The notes beneath the pieces are model-generated. The model saw only the letters and a list, made by a program, of their open reading frames with translations. It had not been told where the DNA came from and made no database searches. DNA of 64,000 nucleotides from NCBI GenBank assembly GCA_002723085.1, contig PBNK01000035.1, positions 62,001 through 126,000 on the forward strand, in the 5' to 3' direction. A program made the position numbers and the translations under genes. This document shows, one piece after another, positions 1 to 9,342 of the stretch. This stretch comes from Crocinitomicaceae bacterium. Its GTDB lineage: Bacteria > Bacteroidota > Bacteroidia > Flavobacteriales_D > Parvicellaceae. Every line of letters starts with the position of its first letter. Position 1 is the first letter of the stretch.

Positions 1-381
1 TTTTCCTTCAAGAGATAGGTTTACTTTTTTACCAATTAATACATTTAACGACTTTAACATTGATTTCATTAAATTTGATTTGGTTGCATCAACTCCACAA
101 CTTATTTCAGACGTGGTTTCGGGTTTAAGTTTAAACTTCTCGCCAATTGATATATTTCCAATTTTATTGTCATTTATCAAAGCTAAAACAGATGCTTTTT
201 TTATGGTAATTTGATAATTATTTGGATTATAAACTAAGATGGAAACACACATTGGTCCACAAGAATTTTTTTCATCAAATGAAATATTATTTAGCCCTTT
301 AAATTCAATAGGTTTATAGGATATACAAGAACCTAAAAAAATAATTAAGCTAAAAAATATGCTTCTAATTAAAAGTGTCAA
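1..381 (-). CDS. LEA14-like (WHy domain) lipoprotein, 3' end cut by window edge
   Basis: The reading frame is open from 381 to the left edge, so the C-terminus is missing. The start is a TTG lying one base after the stop of the M20 peptidase gene, which suggests co-transcription. The protein opens with a hydrophobic segment ending in a lipobox (FLGSC, Cys19), so it should be a lipoprotein. The following region, with the phrase [19 protein letters not shown], looks like the beta-sandwich of late-embryogenesis-abundant type 2 (WHy) proteins, which Bacteroidota often carry as small lipoproteins of unknown role. Family assignment rests on pattern only. No ATG lies close to the signal peptide in this frame. 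Confidence 0.6.
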   Translation of the reverse strand, partial: MTLLIRSIFFSLIIFLGSCISYKPIEFKGLNNISFDEKNSCGPMCVSILVYNPNNYQITIKKASVLALINDNKIGNISIGEKFKLKPETTSEISCGVDATKSNLMKSMLKSLNVLIGKKVNLSLEGK

Positions 382-1767
382 TCAATTTTTCTTAAGTTCT
401 GTAAAGTTTTTGTAAAACAATGGTATTGTTTCAATTCCTTTAAAATAATTAAATAATCCAAAATGTTCATTTGGTGAATGAATCACATCAGAATCTAAAC
501 CAAAGCCAAGTAATATTGTTTTAAGGCCTAAAACCTCTTCAAACATAGGGACTATAGGAATACTTCCACCGCTTCTAACAGGAATTGGTGACTTACCAAA
601 TGAAGTTTCCATTGCTTTTTTAGCGGCCATATATCCAGGAAAATCAGTAGGTATAACAACTCCTTCTCCACCATGATGAGGAGTAACCTTAACCTTAATA
701 CAAGATGGTGCAATTTTATTAAAATGATTTGTAAATAATTTAGTTATTGTCTCCGAATTTTGATTTGGGACTAGTCTCATTGATATTTTAGCATAAGCTT
801 TTGAAGGCAAAACAGTTTTAGCCCCATCTCCAATATACCCGCCCCAAATTCCATTAACATCTAAAGAGGGTCTTATAGAAGTTCTTTCATTAGTAGAAAA
901 TCCGTTTTCTCCAGCAACATCTTCAATTTCTAAATCCTTTTGATAATCATGAATATCAAATGGGGCTTTTGCCATCTCTTTTCTTTCTTCTTTAGAAACT
1001 ACTTGTACATCATTATAAAATCCAGGTATATTTATGGCTCCATTTTCATCATGCAAAGAGGCTATCATTTTGGACAAAATATTAATCGGATTAGCAACTC
1101 CACCTCCATAAAGTCCAGAATGTAAATCTCTATTGGGGCCAGTAACCTCAACTTCAACGTAACTTAAGCCTCTAAGTCCTACACAAATTGAAGGGGTATC
1201 ATTAGCAATAATTCCTGTGTCTGAAACCAAAACAACATCAGCCTTTAGCAATTCAGTATTTGCTCTTACAAAAGTTTCTAGATTTGCTGAGCCTACTTCT
1301 TCTTCACCTTCAAACATAAACTTTACATTACAAGGTAAATTGTTTGTTTTTAACATGGCTTCAAAAGCTTTAACATGCATATACATTTGCCCCTTGTCAT
1401 CACAAGCCCCCCTTGCAAAAATAGCACCATGTGGATGTATCGGAGTTTTTTTCACCACAGGATCAAATGGATCTGAGTCCCACAGCTCATAAGGGTCTGC
1501 TGGTTGAACATCATAATGACCATAAACTAAAACTGTTGGAAGTTCTTTATCAATAATTTTATCTGCATATACTATTGGGTGTCCTTTTGTCTCATGAATA
1601 CAAATATTTTCAGCACCAGCAGCTTGTAGTTTTTCTTCTAAAAATTTAGCTCCTTTTAAAACTTCATCTTTAAATTTAGGGTCAGCGCTAACAGATTGGA
1701 TTTTTAAAAAATCTAATAGCTCATTTAAAAACTTGTCTTGATTTTTTTCTATATATTTTTTTAACAT
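382..1767 (-). CDS. M20 family dipeptidase
   Basis: Zinc metallopeptidase of family M20 (CNDP/PepV-like dipeptidases), expected to cleave dipeptides in the cytoplasm; there is no signal peptide. Metal-site motifs are visible: YGHYDVQP (His84, Asp86), GACDDKG (Asp123/124), EGEEEVGS (Glu155-157) and SDTG (Asp183). The middle carries the lid/dimerisation domain, and the late HSPNEHF segment should supply the last His ligand. Length of 461 residues is normal. I start at the ATG at 1767; a TTG at 1788 would add seven residues. The 3' neighbour (lipoprotein) follows within one base, and gpmI lies 49 bases upstream on the same strand. Confidence 0.9.
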   Translation of the reverse strand: MLKKYIEKNQDKFLNELLDFLKIQSVSADPKFKDEVLKGAKFLEEKLQAAGAENICIHETKGHPIVYADKIIDKELPTVLVYGHYDVQPADPYELWDSDPFDPVVKKTPIHPHGAIFARGACDDKGQMYMHVKAFEAMLKTNNLPCNVKFMFEGEEEVGSANLETFVRANTELLKADVVLVSDTGIIANDTPSICVGLRGLSYVEVEVTGPNRDLHSGLYGGGVANPINILSKMIASLHDENGAINIPGFYNDVQVVSKEERKEMAKAPFDIHDYQKDLEIEDVAGENGFSTNERTSIRPSLDVNGIWGGYIGDGAKTVLPSKAYAKISMRLVPNQNSETITKLFTNHFNKIAPSCIKVKVTPHHGGEGVVIPTDFPGYMAAKKAMETSFGKSPIPVRSGGSIPIVPMFEEVLGLKTILLGFGLDSDVIHSPNEHFGLFNYFKGIETIPLFYKNFTELKKN

Positions 1768-1816
1768 TAGTCTTAGTTTAATTGTCAAATATACATTTCG
1801 TTTTTTACTTAATTAT

Positions 1817-3322
1817 CTACACCAAACTTTTGCCTGTCATGTCCTCTGGCTGATTTAACCCCATTATTGAAAGAATTGTTGGAGCAACATCAGCTAAAAC
1901 ACCATCTTTTACACTATTAATAGCATCATCAACCACTACCATAGGAACCAAATTAAGGGTATGAGCTGTGTGAGGAGATCCATCAGGGTGAAACATTTTA
2001 TCTGCATTTCCATGATCGGCAATGACAACAACAGTATAATTATTTTCTAATGCTACTTTTAATACCTGATTTAAACAGGAATCAACAGTTTCACAAGCTT
2101 TAATTATTGCTTTAGGAACTCCTGTATGCCCAACCATATCAGGGTTAGCAAAATTTAAACAAATAAAATCTGGTTTTTTTTCTTTAATTGAAGATGTTAC
2201 CATTTTCGTAATTTTATGAGCACTCATTTCTGGTTTTAAATCATATGTCGGAACTTTTGGAGAATTTGCCATTTCTCTTTCTTCACCAGAAAATGGGGAT
2301 TCTCTTCCGCCATTAAAAAAATAGGTGACATGTGGATACTTTTCAGTTTCAGCGATTCTTAATTGTGTTTTTTTATTGTTACTTAACACTTCTCCAAGGG
2401 TATTTTTTAGATTTTCTTTATCATAAATAACATGAATGTTATTGAAGGCTTTGTCATAGTTAGTCATTGTTAAATAATGTAAACTAATCGGATTCATACT
2501 GTATTCTTTAATAGCTAATTGAGTTAAAACAGAAGTAATTTGCCTACATCTATCTGTTCTAAAATTAAAGCACAAAACCACATCATTTTCAGAGATTTTA
2601 CCTTCATCAGCTTTAATTATATAGGGTTCAATAAATTCATCTGTAATTTTCTGCTTATAACTTTTATTTATTGCTTCAATCGCAGTGTTTACAACATTCC
2701 CCTTGCCGTGTATAAGCAAATCATAAGCCTTCTTAATTCTTTCCCAGCGTTGATCTCTATCCATAGCATAATAACGACCAATAACGCTTGCAATTTTAAT
2801 GTGAGTATTTTCTATTTTTTCATTTAACTCTTTTATGGTTGACAATGCTGAGTTTGGATTACAATCCCTTCCGTCTGTAAAAGCATGAATAAAAACATCC
2901 TTGACATTTTTATTATGAAATAAATCACATAGAGCTATCAAATGATTTAAAGAAGAATGTACTCCACCCTTTGAAACCAAACCCATTAAATGAATTTTAA
3001 CACCTTTTTTTTCTGCATAATCAATAGCATTATTAATAGTTGAGTTGTTAAAAAAACTTTTATCATCAATGGCGTTATTAATTCTTAATAAATCTTGATA
3101 TACAATTCTGCCTGCACCAATATTTAAATGCCCCACTTCAGAATTTCCCATTTGGCCATTAGGTAAACCGACATCTGAGCCATAAGTGACTAATTTGCTA
3201 TTAGGATATTTATTAATTAGATGATCAAAACATGGTGTATTTGCTATATAGACACCATCAGATTTATTTTTTTCTCCAATACCCCATCCGTCAAGAATGA
3301 GAAGCGCTGCTTTTTTTGACAT
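1817..3322 (-). CDS. gpmI: 2,3-bisphosphoglycerate-independent phosphoglycerate mutase
   Basis: Interconverts 3- and 2-phosphoglycerate in glycolysis and gluconeogenesis using two Mn ions. It has the alkaline-phosphatase-like fold. LLILDGWGIG holds the first metal ligand (Asp11), GNSEVGHLNIGAGR holds the phospho-acceptor Ser61, and VVVIADHGNADKM supplies late metal ligands. Length of 501 is normal for the family. Its first 32 bases overlap the 3' end of the upstream histidine kinase gene, so the two are probably on one mRNA. The window also encodes a phosphofructokinase (39004-40083), so glycolytic genes are dispersed. Confidence 0.96.
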   Translation of the reverse strand: MSKKAALLILDGWGIGEKNKSDGVYIANTPCFDHLINKYPNSKLVTYGSDVGLPNGQMGNSEVGHLNIGAGRIVYQDLLRINNAIDDKSFFNNSTINNAIDYAEKKGVKIHLMGLVSKGGVHSSLNHLIALCDLFHNKNVKDVFIHAFTDGRDCNPNSALSTIKELNEKIENTHIKIASVIGRYYAMDRDQRWERIKKAYDLLIHGKGNVVNTAIEAINKSYKQKITDEFIEPYIIKADEGKISENDVVLCFNFRTDRCRQITSVLTQLAIKEYSMNPISLHYLTMTNYDKAFNNIHVIYDKENLKNTLGEVLSNNKKTQLRIAETEKYPHVTYFFNGGRESPFSGEEREMANSPKVPTYDLKPEMSAHKITKMVTSSIKEKKPDFICLNFANPDMVGHTGVPKAIIKACETVDSCLNQVLKVALENNYTVVVIADHGNADKMFHPDGSPHTAHTLNLVPMVVVDDAINSVKDGVLADVAPTILSIMGLNQPEDMTGKSLV

Positions 3323-4229
3323 TTTCTAATTTAAATTGAATGGTGAAAATGCTTCCTTCCGGGGTATTATTTTGACAATAAATTTTAGCCCCATGCATTT
3401 TAACTATTTCATTTACTAAATACAATCCTAAACCTGTTCCTTTTGATGATCTGATGTCTTCATCTTCTACCCTGTAGAATTGTTCAAATATTTTTGTTTT
3501 TTCTTTATCTGGAACACCTATTCCTTTATCTAAAAAAGATAAATAAAGGTATGATGAGTCCATTTTGGTTTGGATAATAATTGATTGGTCTTCAGAAGAA
3601 TATTTTCTTGCATTATCTAATAAGTTTTGAAAAACAGAAGTCATATAAAAATCATCAAAATTTAAAATTAACGATGTTTCAATGTTATTTTCAATGTTTT
3701 TGTAATAAGAATTCGAGTCAATAATAGAATTTACAAATTCTTTTAGCGCTATAGGCTTAATAGATAGTTTTTGATTGCTTCCTCCAATTGAACTGGCTAA
3801 TAAAATTTTATCAACCAACTGTTGTAAACGATCTTGTTCTTGAACAATTTTATTTAAACTGCTTTGTTTTTTTTCTTCTGAAAGTTCTTTTCTATTAAGT
3901 AATGTTTCAGCAAACAACCTTGTTGAAGCAATAGGAGTCTTGAGTTCATGAGTTACCGAAAGAGAGAAGTTTTTTTGTCTTTTAGAAAGAGAAATTTCTT
4001 TATAAAATGATCGTATAACATAAAAGGCTCCTATTCCAATTATAGAAACAAATACCGCAGCTTCCCCCATTATCATACCAAGCCTTCTTGATACATAAGC
4101 TTCATCGCCATTTACTTCTTGAGTCAAAGAAATTATGTGATATCCCCACCAAAAAAACTGCAAGAGAACATAGCTTATCAATAAGCATAAAACAATAAGA
4201 GTGCGGTTTTTATTTGGAGCTTTTTTCAA
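3291..4229 (-). CDS. Membrane sensor histidine kinase (orphan)
   Basis: Two-component sensor kinase. Two membrane segments (about residues 9-32 and 55-75) enclose a very short periplasmic loop, so there is no room for a classic sensor domain. The HisKA box SVTHELKTPIAS places the phosphorylated His at residue 94. The ATPase has an N box (NLLDNARKYS), a G1 box (DKGIGVPDK) and a G2 box (GTGLGLYLV). A TTG start is the only reasonable one, because an in-frame stop lies just upstream and no early ATG exists. No response regulator is next to it; instead it overlaps gpmI by 32 bases. Partner and signal are unknown. Confidence 0.88.
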   Translation of the reverse strand: MKKAPNKNRTLIVLCLLISYVLLQFFWWGYHIISLTQEVNGDEAYVSRRLGMIMGEAAVFVSIIGIGAFYVIRSFYKEISLSKRQKNFSLSVTHELKTPIASTRLFAETLLNRKELSEEKKQSSLNKIVQEQDRLQQLVDKILLASSIGGSNQKLSIKPIALKEFVNSIIDSNSYYKNIENNIETSLILNFDDFYMTSVFQNLLDNARKYSSEDQSIIIQTKMDSSYLYLSFLDKGIGVPDKEKTKIFEQFYRVEDEDIRSSKGTGLGLYLVNEIVKMHGAKIYCQNNTPEGSIFTIQFKLENVKKSSASHS

Positions 4230-4359
4230 TACACTACAAAAATAGGCAATGTATCTTCAATGTTATAAAAGATGTATAAAATTATTTTAACCTATCCTTT
4301 AAATATAAAGCATCAACAATTTTATTATTTTCAAATCTGGGGTTAAATAATTGACAAAA

Positions 4360-4374
4360 CACCCTATTTGGGTG
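4360..4374. repeat. Short perfect hairpin downstream of tRNA-Phe
   Basis: Inverted repeat of two five-base arms, CACCC and GGGTG, with a five-base loop. Read on the minus strand it is followed by TTTTG, so it may act as a weak second terminator behind the tRNA-Phe terminator. The rest of 4230-4390 shows nothing else I can name. Confidence 0.3.
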
Positions 4375-4390
4375 ACCAATAAAACATTAA

Positions 4391-4421
4391 AACAAAAAAA
4401 GCCCCCTGAAAAAGGGAGCTT
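4391..4421 (-). terminator. Rho-independent terminator of tRNA-Phe
   Basis: On the minus strand a seven-pair stem (AGCTCCC with GGGGGCT, one G-U pair) encloses the loop TTTTTCA and runs straight into a T-rich tract. The G-U pair would be a C-A mismatch on the other strand, so the signal is oriented to end tRNA-Phe transcription. It starts seven bases past the encoded CCA. Confidence 0.8.
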
Positions 4422-4427
4422 TTAAGA

Positions 4428-4503
4428 TGGTGGTGCCTCCAGGAATCGAACCAGGGACACATGGATTTTCAGTCCATTGCTCTACCAACTGAGCTAAGGC
4501 ACC
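4428..4503 (-). tRNA. tRNA-Phe (anticodon GAA)
   Basis: Full cloverleaf read on the minus strand: the seven-pair acceptor GGTGCCT/AGGCACC, D arm with TTGGTAGA, anticodon stem and loop with CTGAAAA (anticodon GAA), T arm with GGTTCGATTCC, discriminator A and an encoded CCA tail. It is followed by a strong terminator and preceded by a perfect TAnnTTTG box, so it is probably a single-gene transcript. It stands back to back with pheT, the beta subunit of the enzyme that charges this tRNA. Confidence 0.97.
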
Positions 4504-4517
4504 AACATTTGAGTCGC

Positions 4518-4525
4518 CAAAAATA
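4518..4525 (-). promoter_or_regulatory. Promoter -7 box for tRNA-Phe
   Basis: Minus-strand TATTTTTG matches the Bacteroidota primary-sigma -7 consensus TAnnTTTG in every fixed position. The tRNA begins 14 bases downstream, leaving room for a short 5' leader. A good -33 TTTG is not visible at the expected spacing. Confidence 0.5.
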
Positions 4526-4597
4526 TAAAAATTTTATTTGCTTCGAACTTTTTGGGTCAATTAGTTGAAAATTAAGCTGCTGCATTTTATCTATTTA

Positions 4598-4605
4598 TAT
4601 TTTTG
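4598..4605 (+). promoter_or_regulatory. Promoter -7 box for pheT
   Basis: TATTTTTG matches TAnnTTTG and lies 51 bases before the pheT ATG, implying a leader of about 45 bases. No clear -33 element and no T-box or leader-peptide attenuator is visible. Confidence 0.4.
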
Positions 4606-4656
4606 TCACTTGATAAAACCCATTAATTTTACACGCCATAAACCTCATTTACAGAC

Positions 4657-7104
4657 ATGAATATTTCCTACGACTGGTTAAAAAGCATCCTTCCTATTGA
4701 TTTATCAGCAAAAAAAGCAGCTGAAATTTTAACAGATATTGGTTTAGAAGTGGAAAAAACTTCTTCATTTAACAGCGTTGAAGGGGGGCTTAAAGGCTTG
4801 TTAATAGGTCAAGTAAAAGAGGTTTCAAAACACCCTGATGCTGACAGGCTTAATATCACTAAAGTAGATATTGGCGGTGATGAGTTTAGCACTATTGTAT
4901 GTGGAGCACCTAATGTAGCCGAAGGACAAAAAGTGGTAGTTGCTGTTCCAGGAACAACTATTCATCCAACAAGTGGCAAACCATTCGCTATTAAAAAAGC
5001 TAAAATAAGAGGTGTCAGTTCCTACGGTATGATTTGTGCTGAAGATGAAATAGGTCTAGGGAAAGAACATGATGGCATCATGGTCCTTGACAACAAAGCT
5101 GCTGTTGGGCAAGCTGCGGCTAACTATTTTAACCTTGAAGACGACACCATTTTTGAAATTGGATTAACCCCAAATCGAGCAGACGGTATGAGCCACTATG
5201 GCGTAGCAAGAGACTTACTCGCAGCTCTAAAGTATAAAAAACTAGTCCCAAGCAACACCAATTTAAAATCACTTCCAGAAGCAAAAAAATGGTCTACCTC
5301 ATCGAACTATTCAAACTTTAAAGTTATAGTTGATCAAGAAGATAAATGCCACCGATATGCAGGTTTAATTTTAGAAAACATATCGGTTAAAGAAAGTCCT
5401 GATTGGCTTAAAAACAAACTAAAAGCCATCGGCTTAAAACCTATTAATAATGTTGTAGACACTACCAACTTTGTGTTGCACGAACTAGGTCAACCTTTGC
5501 ATGCTTTTGACTTAGCTGAAATTGAAGGAAAAACCATTAAAGTAAGGTGCGCCAAAAAGGATCAACTCTTTACCACACTTGATGGAGCTGAACGCAAACT
5601 GCATGAAAACGATTTAATGATTTGCAATAATACAACCGAAATGTGTTTAGCAGGTATTTTTGGTGGTGAAAAATCTGGTGTTAAAGAAACCACCAAAACG
5701 GTTTTTATAGAAAGTGCTTTATTTGATCCCGTAAGCACAAGAAAAACAGCTAAAAGACACGGGTTAAACACCGATGCTTCTTTCCGTTTTGAAAGAGGGG
5801 TTGATCCAGCTATGGTAATTCCTGCACTAGTTATGGCTGCTGAAATAATGGAAGATATAGCTGGAGCTAATGTTTGTTCTCAAATAATAGATGTACATCC
5901 TGTAAAACACCAACCAATTACCGTTTCTATAAACTACTCCAACATTAGAAAACTTTGCGGCATTGAATTAAGTAATAATGAAATGAACTCCATTTTAACT
6001 TTGCTCGATATTCAAATCAACAAAACAGGAGAAAATACAGCTGACCTATTAGTTCCTAATTACAGAAATGACGTAACTAGAGAGGCAGACATTGCTGAAG
6101 AAGTTTTGCGAATTTATGGATATAATGAGGTTGAATTACCAACCAAATTGGAAAGTTCTATGTCGTTTACCCCATCTCGAAATGCGGTTAAATTGCAAAA
6201 GAGAATTAGCGATCATTTATCAAGTATTGGGTTAAACGAAATACTGTCTAATTCCCTTTCAAAAAGAGCGCATATTCAAGCCATTGAAAGCACTTCTAAT
6301 TTAGACTTACAACACATTTCTCTATTAAACCCTTTAAGTAACGATACGGCTATTCTACGTCAATCTTTAGTTTACAACTTAATCGATGTTATTAAAACTA
6401 ATCAAAACCATGGCGAAGTCAATTGTGCCTTGTTTGAATGGGGAAAAGTTTACCAAACTAAAAACGATAAATTTAAAGAGCAACAACATTTAACAATAGG
6501 TCTTAGTGGATTGCAAAACGATGAACATTGGTTTAATGGAAAATCACCTGTTAGCTTTTTTCAATTAAAAGGCATAGTTCAAAGCATACTTGAATTATTA
6601 GGATTACAAAATTACCAAGAATTAACACTTTCTTCACATAATATATGGAGCGAGGGAATCACCATAAATTACCAGAAAAAAGAAATAGCAAAAATAGGAC
6701 TCTTAAATTCTGAATTGCTCACAAAAATGAACTTATCATCATCTTGTTACATTGCAGAATTAAACTGGGACGCTATATTGCCTTATGCCTATAAAACAAA
6801 CACATCATTTCAGCCCATCAATAAGTTCCAAAAAGTATATAGAGATCTTTCTTTTTTAATTACTGAAAAAGTAACCTTTCATGAATTAACACATTGCATT
6901 AGTAAGGTTAAAAATAAAATTTTACAAGAAGTTTCTTTATTTGATGTGTACAGAAACAAGAAAAGCCTTCCTGGGAAAAAAGCCTATGGCCTTAGGTTTG
7001 AATTTCTTCATTCAGAGAGAACCTTAACTGACAAAGAAGTGGATAAAGTAATGAAACAAGTGCAAGAAAAAATAACCAAAGAATTAAATGCTGAATTAAG
7101 ATAA
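4657..7104 (+). CDS. pheT: Phenylalanine--tRNA ligase, beta subunit
   Basis: Large beta chain of the cytoplasmic alpha2-beta2 PheRS, which charges tRNA-Phe. Domains in order: an EMAP-type tRNA-binding OB fold (about residues 42-155, with HPDADRLNITKVDIGG), the B3/B4 editing region (about 210-380), B5 (about 405-470, followed by PNYRNDVTREADIAEEVLRI), the catalytic-like core, and the C-terminal ferredoxin-like anticodon-binding domain (about 720-815, starting near NKFQKVYRDLSFLI). Length of 815 is usual for Bacteroidota. pheS is not nearby. tRNA-Phe is divergent, with 153 bases between. The next gene starts five bases after the stop. Confidence 0.97.
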   Translation: MNISYDWLKSILPIDLSAKKAAEILTDIGLEVEKTSSFNSVEGGLKGLLIGQVKEVSKHPDADRLNITKVDIGGDEFSTIVCGAPNVAEGQKVVVAVPGTTIHPTSGKPFAIKKAKIRGVSSYGMICAEDEIGLGKEHDGIMVLDNKAAVGQAAANYFNLEDDTIFEIGLTPNRADGMSHYGVARDLLAALKYKKLVPSNTNLKSLPEAKKWSTSSNYSNFKVIVDQEDKCHRYAGLILENISVKESPDWLKNKLKAIGLKPINNVVDTTNFVLHELGQPLHAFDLAEIEGKTIKVRCAKKDQLFTTLDGAERKLHENDLMICNNTTEMCLAGIFGGEKSGVKETTKTVFIESALFDPVSTRKTAKRHGLNTDASFRFERGVDPAMVIPALVMAAEIMEDIAGANVCSQIIDVHPVKHQPITVSINYSNIRKLCGIELSNNEMNSILTLLDIQINKTGENTADLLVPNYRNDVTREADIAEEVLRIYGYNEVELPTKLESSMSFTPSRNAVKLQKRISDHLSSIGLNEILSNSLSKRAHIQAIESTSNLDLQHISLLNPLSNDTAILRQSLVYNLIDVIKTNQNHGEVNCALFEWGKVYQTKNDKFKEQQHLTIGLSGLQNDEHWFNGKSPVSFFQLKGIVQSILELLGLQNYQELTLSSHNIWSEGITINYQKKEIAKIGLLNSELLTKMNLSSSCYIAELNWDAILPYAYKTNTSFQPINKFQKVYRDLSFLITEKVTFHELTHCISKVKNKILQEVSLFDVYRNKKSLPGKKAYGLRFEFLHSERTLTDKEVDKVMKQVQEKITKELNAELR

Positions 7105-7109
7105 TAATA

Positions 7110-8444
7110 ATGAAAATTTGGTTTGGATATTGGTTTAAAAGTTGGTCTATTTTTTATAAAATAGGATTTGCTATTGTTCGAACAGGAATTAGAACATATT
7201 TTAAAAGGATTGAAATTTCTAATTTTTACAACCTACCGGAAAACTGCGGATTACTTTTTGTTGCCAATCATCAGAATGCTTTTTTAGATCCAATTGTTTT
7301 GGCTGCTAATCTAAAAACTCCAGTTTATTTTTTAAGTCGTGCAGATATTTTTAAAAAAAAATTAGCCAATACTGTACTTCGAAAAGTTCACATGTTACCC
7401 ATTTATCGTCAGCGTGATGTTACAGATACCGCTGAAAAGAACAAAGAATCTTTTGAATTTTGTTTTGATGTATTAAAGAAAAAAGAGCACGTTTTAATTT
7501 TCCCTGAAGGCAATCATAATTACAAGAAACATTTGAGAACTCCCCTAAAAAAAGGCATTTCAAGAATTGCTCTAGGAAGTGCAGAAAAATACAATTTCGA
7601 TATGCCAATATATATTATTCCAATGGGTTTAGATTACAGCAATCATTTCAATATGAATGCTGAAATGTTAATAAATTTTGGTAAACCGATAGATGTTTCA
7701 AAACATTTCAAAGCCTTTCAAGAAAATCCAACAGAAACCATTACTAATTTAACAAAAGAAGTTGCCACAAGCTTAAGAGAAGTAATGCTTGACATAAAAG
7801 ATGAAGAAAACTACTTGACCATCTATAATATATTACATCATTTTCCTATTCAAGATAAAAATAAATCAATTCTTGAAAAAGTAAGGTTTCAGCAGAAACT
7901 ATTAAACAAAATAGATGCTTTAAAAAACACTGATATTAATCAATTTAACCAACTTATTAAACACTCCGAATCATTATTTAATTTCACTCACAAAAACAAA
8001 ATTCGAGCTTTCTTATTTACAGAAAAAGAAGAAAATATAATGTCGAATAAAATTATAATCAACAGCTTATTTTTATTGTTATTTTTCCCTATACATATTG
8101 TTGGATTGTTTTGTAATTATCTTCCGTATAAAACACCCGTATGGTTCGTCAATTCAAAAGTAAAGGATGTTCATTTTCATAGTTCTTTAAAATTAGCGAT
8201 GGGAGTAGTTTGTTTTGGGATTTTTTGGAGCATATTATTGCTAGCAATGATGTTTTTCTTTTGTTGGAAAATTATTTTATGTTACGCCTTATCCTTGCCT
8301 GTATTAGCCTTTTTAAATTGGAAATATTGGCTTACATTAATTAAAACAAAAGGCAGAATTAAATTTCAAAAACTTAAAAAAAATGGAGCATTAAAAGAAG
8401 CTAAGGAAGATTATAAATCTATTACCCAGATATTAGAATTATAA
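7110..8444 (+). CDS. PlsC-type 1-acyl-glycerol-3-phosphate acyltransferase family membrane protein
   Basis: Acyltransferase of the LPLAT/PlsC superfamily, likely acting on lysophospholipids or related acceptors at the inner membrane. The catalytic NHxxxxD motif is seen as NHQNAFLD (residues 53-60), and the substrate-binding FPEG block at 131-134 (FPEGNHNY). The C-terminal part has hydrophobic segments near residues 315-335 and 360-400, beyond the usual 250-residue catalytic domain. The exact acceptor cannot be told. It starts five bases after pheT, and its last six bases overlap the convergent YwqK-family gene. Confidence 0.85.
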   Translation: MKIWFGYWFKSWSIFYKIGFAIVRTGIRTYFKRIEISNFYNLPENCGLLFVANHQNAFLDPIVLAANLKTPVYFLSRADIFKKKLANTVLRKVHMLPIYRQRDVTDTAEKNKESFEFCFDVLKKKEHVLIFPEGNHNYKKHLRTPLKKGISRIALGSAEKYNFDMPIYIIPMGLDYSNHFNMNAEMLINFGKPIDVSKHFKAFQENPTETITNLTKEVATSLREVMLDIKDEENYLTIYNILHHFPIQDKNKSILEKVRFQQKLLNKIDALKNTDINQFNQLIKHSESLFNFTHKNKIRAFLFTEKEENIMSNKIIINSLFLLLFFPIHIVGLFCNYLPYKTPVWFVNSKVKDVHFHSSLKLAMGVVCFGIFWSILLLAMMFFFCWKIILCYALSLPVLAFLNWKYWLTLIKTKGRIKFQKLKKNGALKEAKEDYKSITQILEL

Positions 8445-9335
8445 AACTCCGTTTCCAGAAAACTTTCCTTCTTTGTACACGTCTATTCTTTCAAGCAAGC
8501 CATTTTCATCGTAAATATAGTGTTTGCCAGACCATAATTTACCGCTTTTAAAGGCGCCATCCATAAGGATGTCTTTGTTCTCATTATAGGTTTTATGATA
8601 ACCGTCTTTTAGCATTTTACCTGCAGCAGATGGAAGAAATCCAATATTAAGCTCTCCTTCTGCCTCTATGGGTTCAGCATTAGAAATTATTTCTTCTGCT
8701 TCTTCAATTGGTGGATTTTTCCTTTCAATAGTACCTGATGTAACAGACTCCCCTTTGGAATTAAATGTAATTTTCTCTTTCACGTCTCCATTAGGCCATT
8801 TCCTTATGGCCTCGCCAGAACCTTTACCATTTACAGTTTCAAAAACTAATTCTTCTGCACCATTTGGATAATAATATACCACCTTGCCTTCAGTTTTTCC
8901 CTTGCTATTGAATGTTTTTTCTTGAGCTATAGTACCATCTTCATAGTACCTAACAAATTTCCCATTATATACTTTAGATTGCCATGTTCCCTTTTCTTCT
9001 AATTGCCCATTTGGAAAATACAATTCAAAATTTCCATAGGACCTGCCATTTACATAGTTAATTTTACTCTTTATGATTCCTGATGGATAGTATTTTATCC
9101 AAACCCCTGTTTTTCTTCCGTTTTGAAAGACCCCCTCTTCAACTTTAGATAATGGATGATAGGACGTATCTTTTTTCATTTGACCATTCATTACCCAGTA
9201 CCCATTTCTTCTACCTTCACTCATTTGATTCAGAGTATCGTTTTGGCTAACCAAATAAAACACAAAGACCATATTAAAGGTCATAAACAATAGAAACCTA
9301 GCGGTAATAATTGATATTTTATTTTCTGTTGGCAA
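8439..9335 (-). CDS. YwqK/MORN_2 repeat protein (long paralogue 1)
   Basis: Exported or membrane-anchored protein built of repeated beta-hairpins of the form YxPNGxxxxKxxxxxGKxxG, the MORN_2 (YwqK) repeat, from about residue 40 to 205. The C-terminal part (DILMDGAFKSGKLWSGKHYIY) is shared with the gene at 51079-51936, so the two are paralogues. The N-terminus is one hydrophobic segment (about residues 8-30). The start is a TTG at 9335; an ATG at 9284 is an alternative but lacks a positive n-region. Database entries often call this family a toxin-antitoxin component, but no toxin is adjacent here. Function unknown. It may be co-transcribed with the epimerase-like gene seven bases upstream. Confidence 0.75.
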   Translation of the reverse strand: MPTENKISIITARFLLFMTFNMVFVFYLVSQNDTLNQMSEGRRNGYWVMNGQMKKDTSYHPLSKVEEGVFQNGRKTGVWIKYYPSGIIKSKINYVNGRSYGNFELYFPNGQLEEKGTWQSKVYNGKFVRYYEDGTIAQEKTFNSKGKTEGKVVYYYPNGAEELVFETVNGKGSGEAIRKWPNGDVKEKITFNSKGESVTSGTIERKNPPIEEAEEIISNAEPIEAEGELNIGFLPSAAGKMLKDGYHKTYNENKDILMDGAFKSGKLWSGKHYIYDENGLLERIDVYKEGKFSGNGVL

Positions 9336-9342
9336 CTGTAAA

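Noticed and set aside
8439-9335. YwqK-family gene as part of a toxin-antitoxin system
   Set aside because: The name occurs in databases, but no toxin-like gene is adjacent at any of the YwqK loci here, and the proteins carry export signals.
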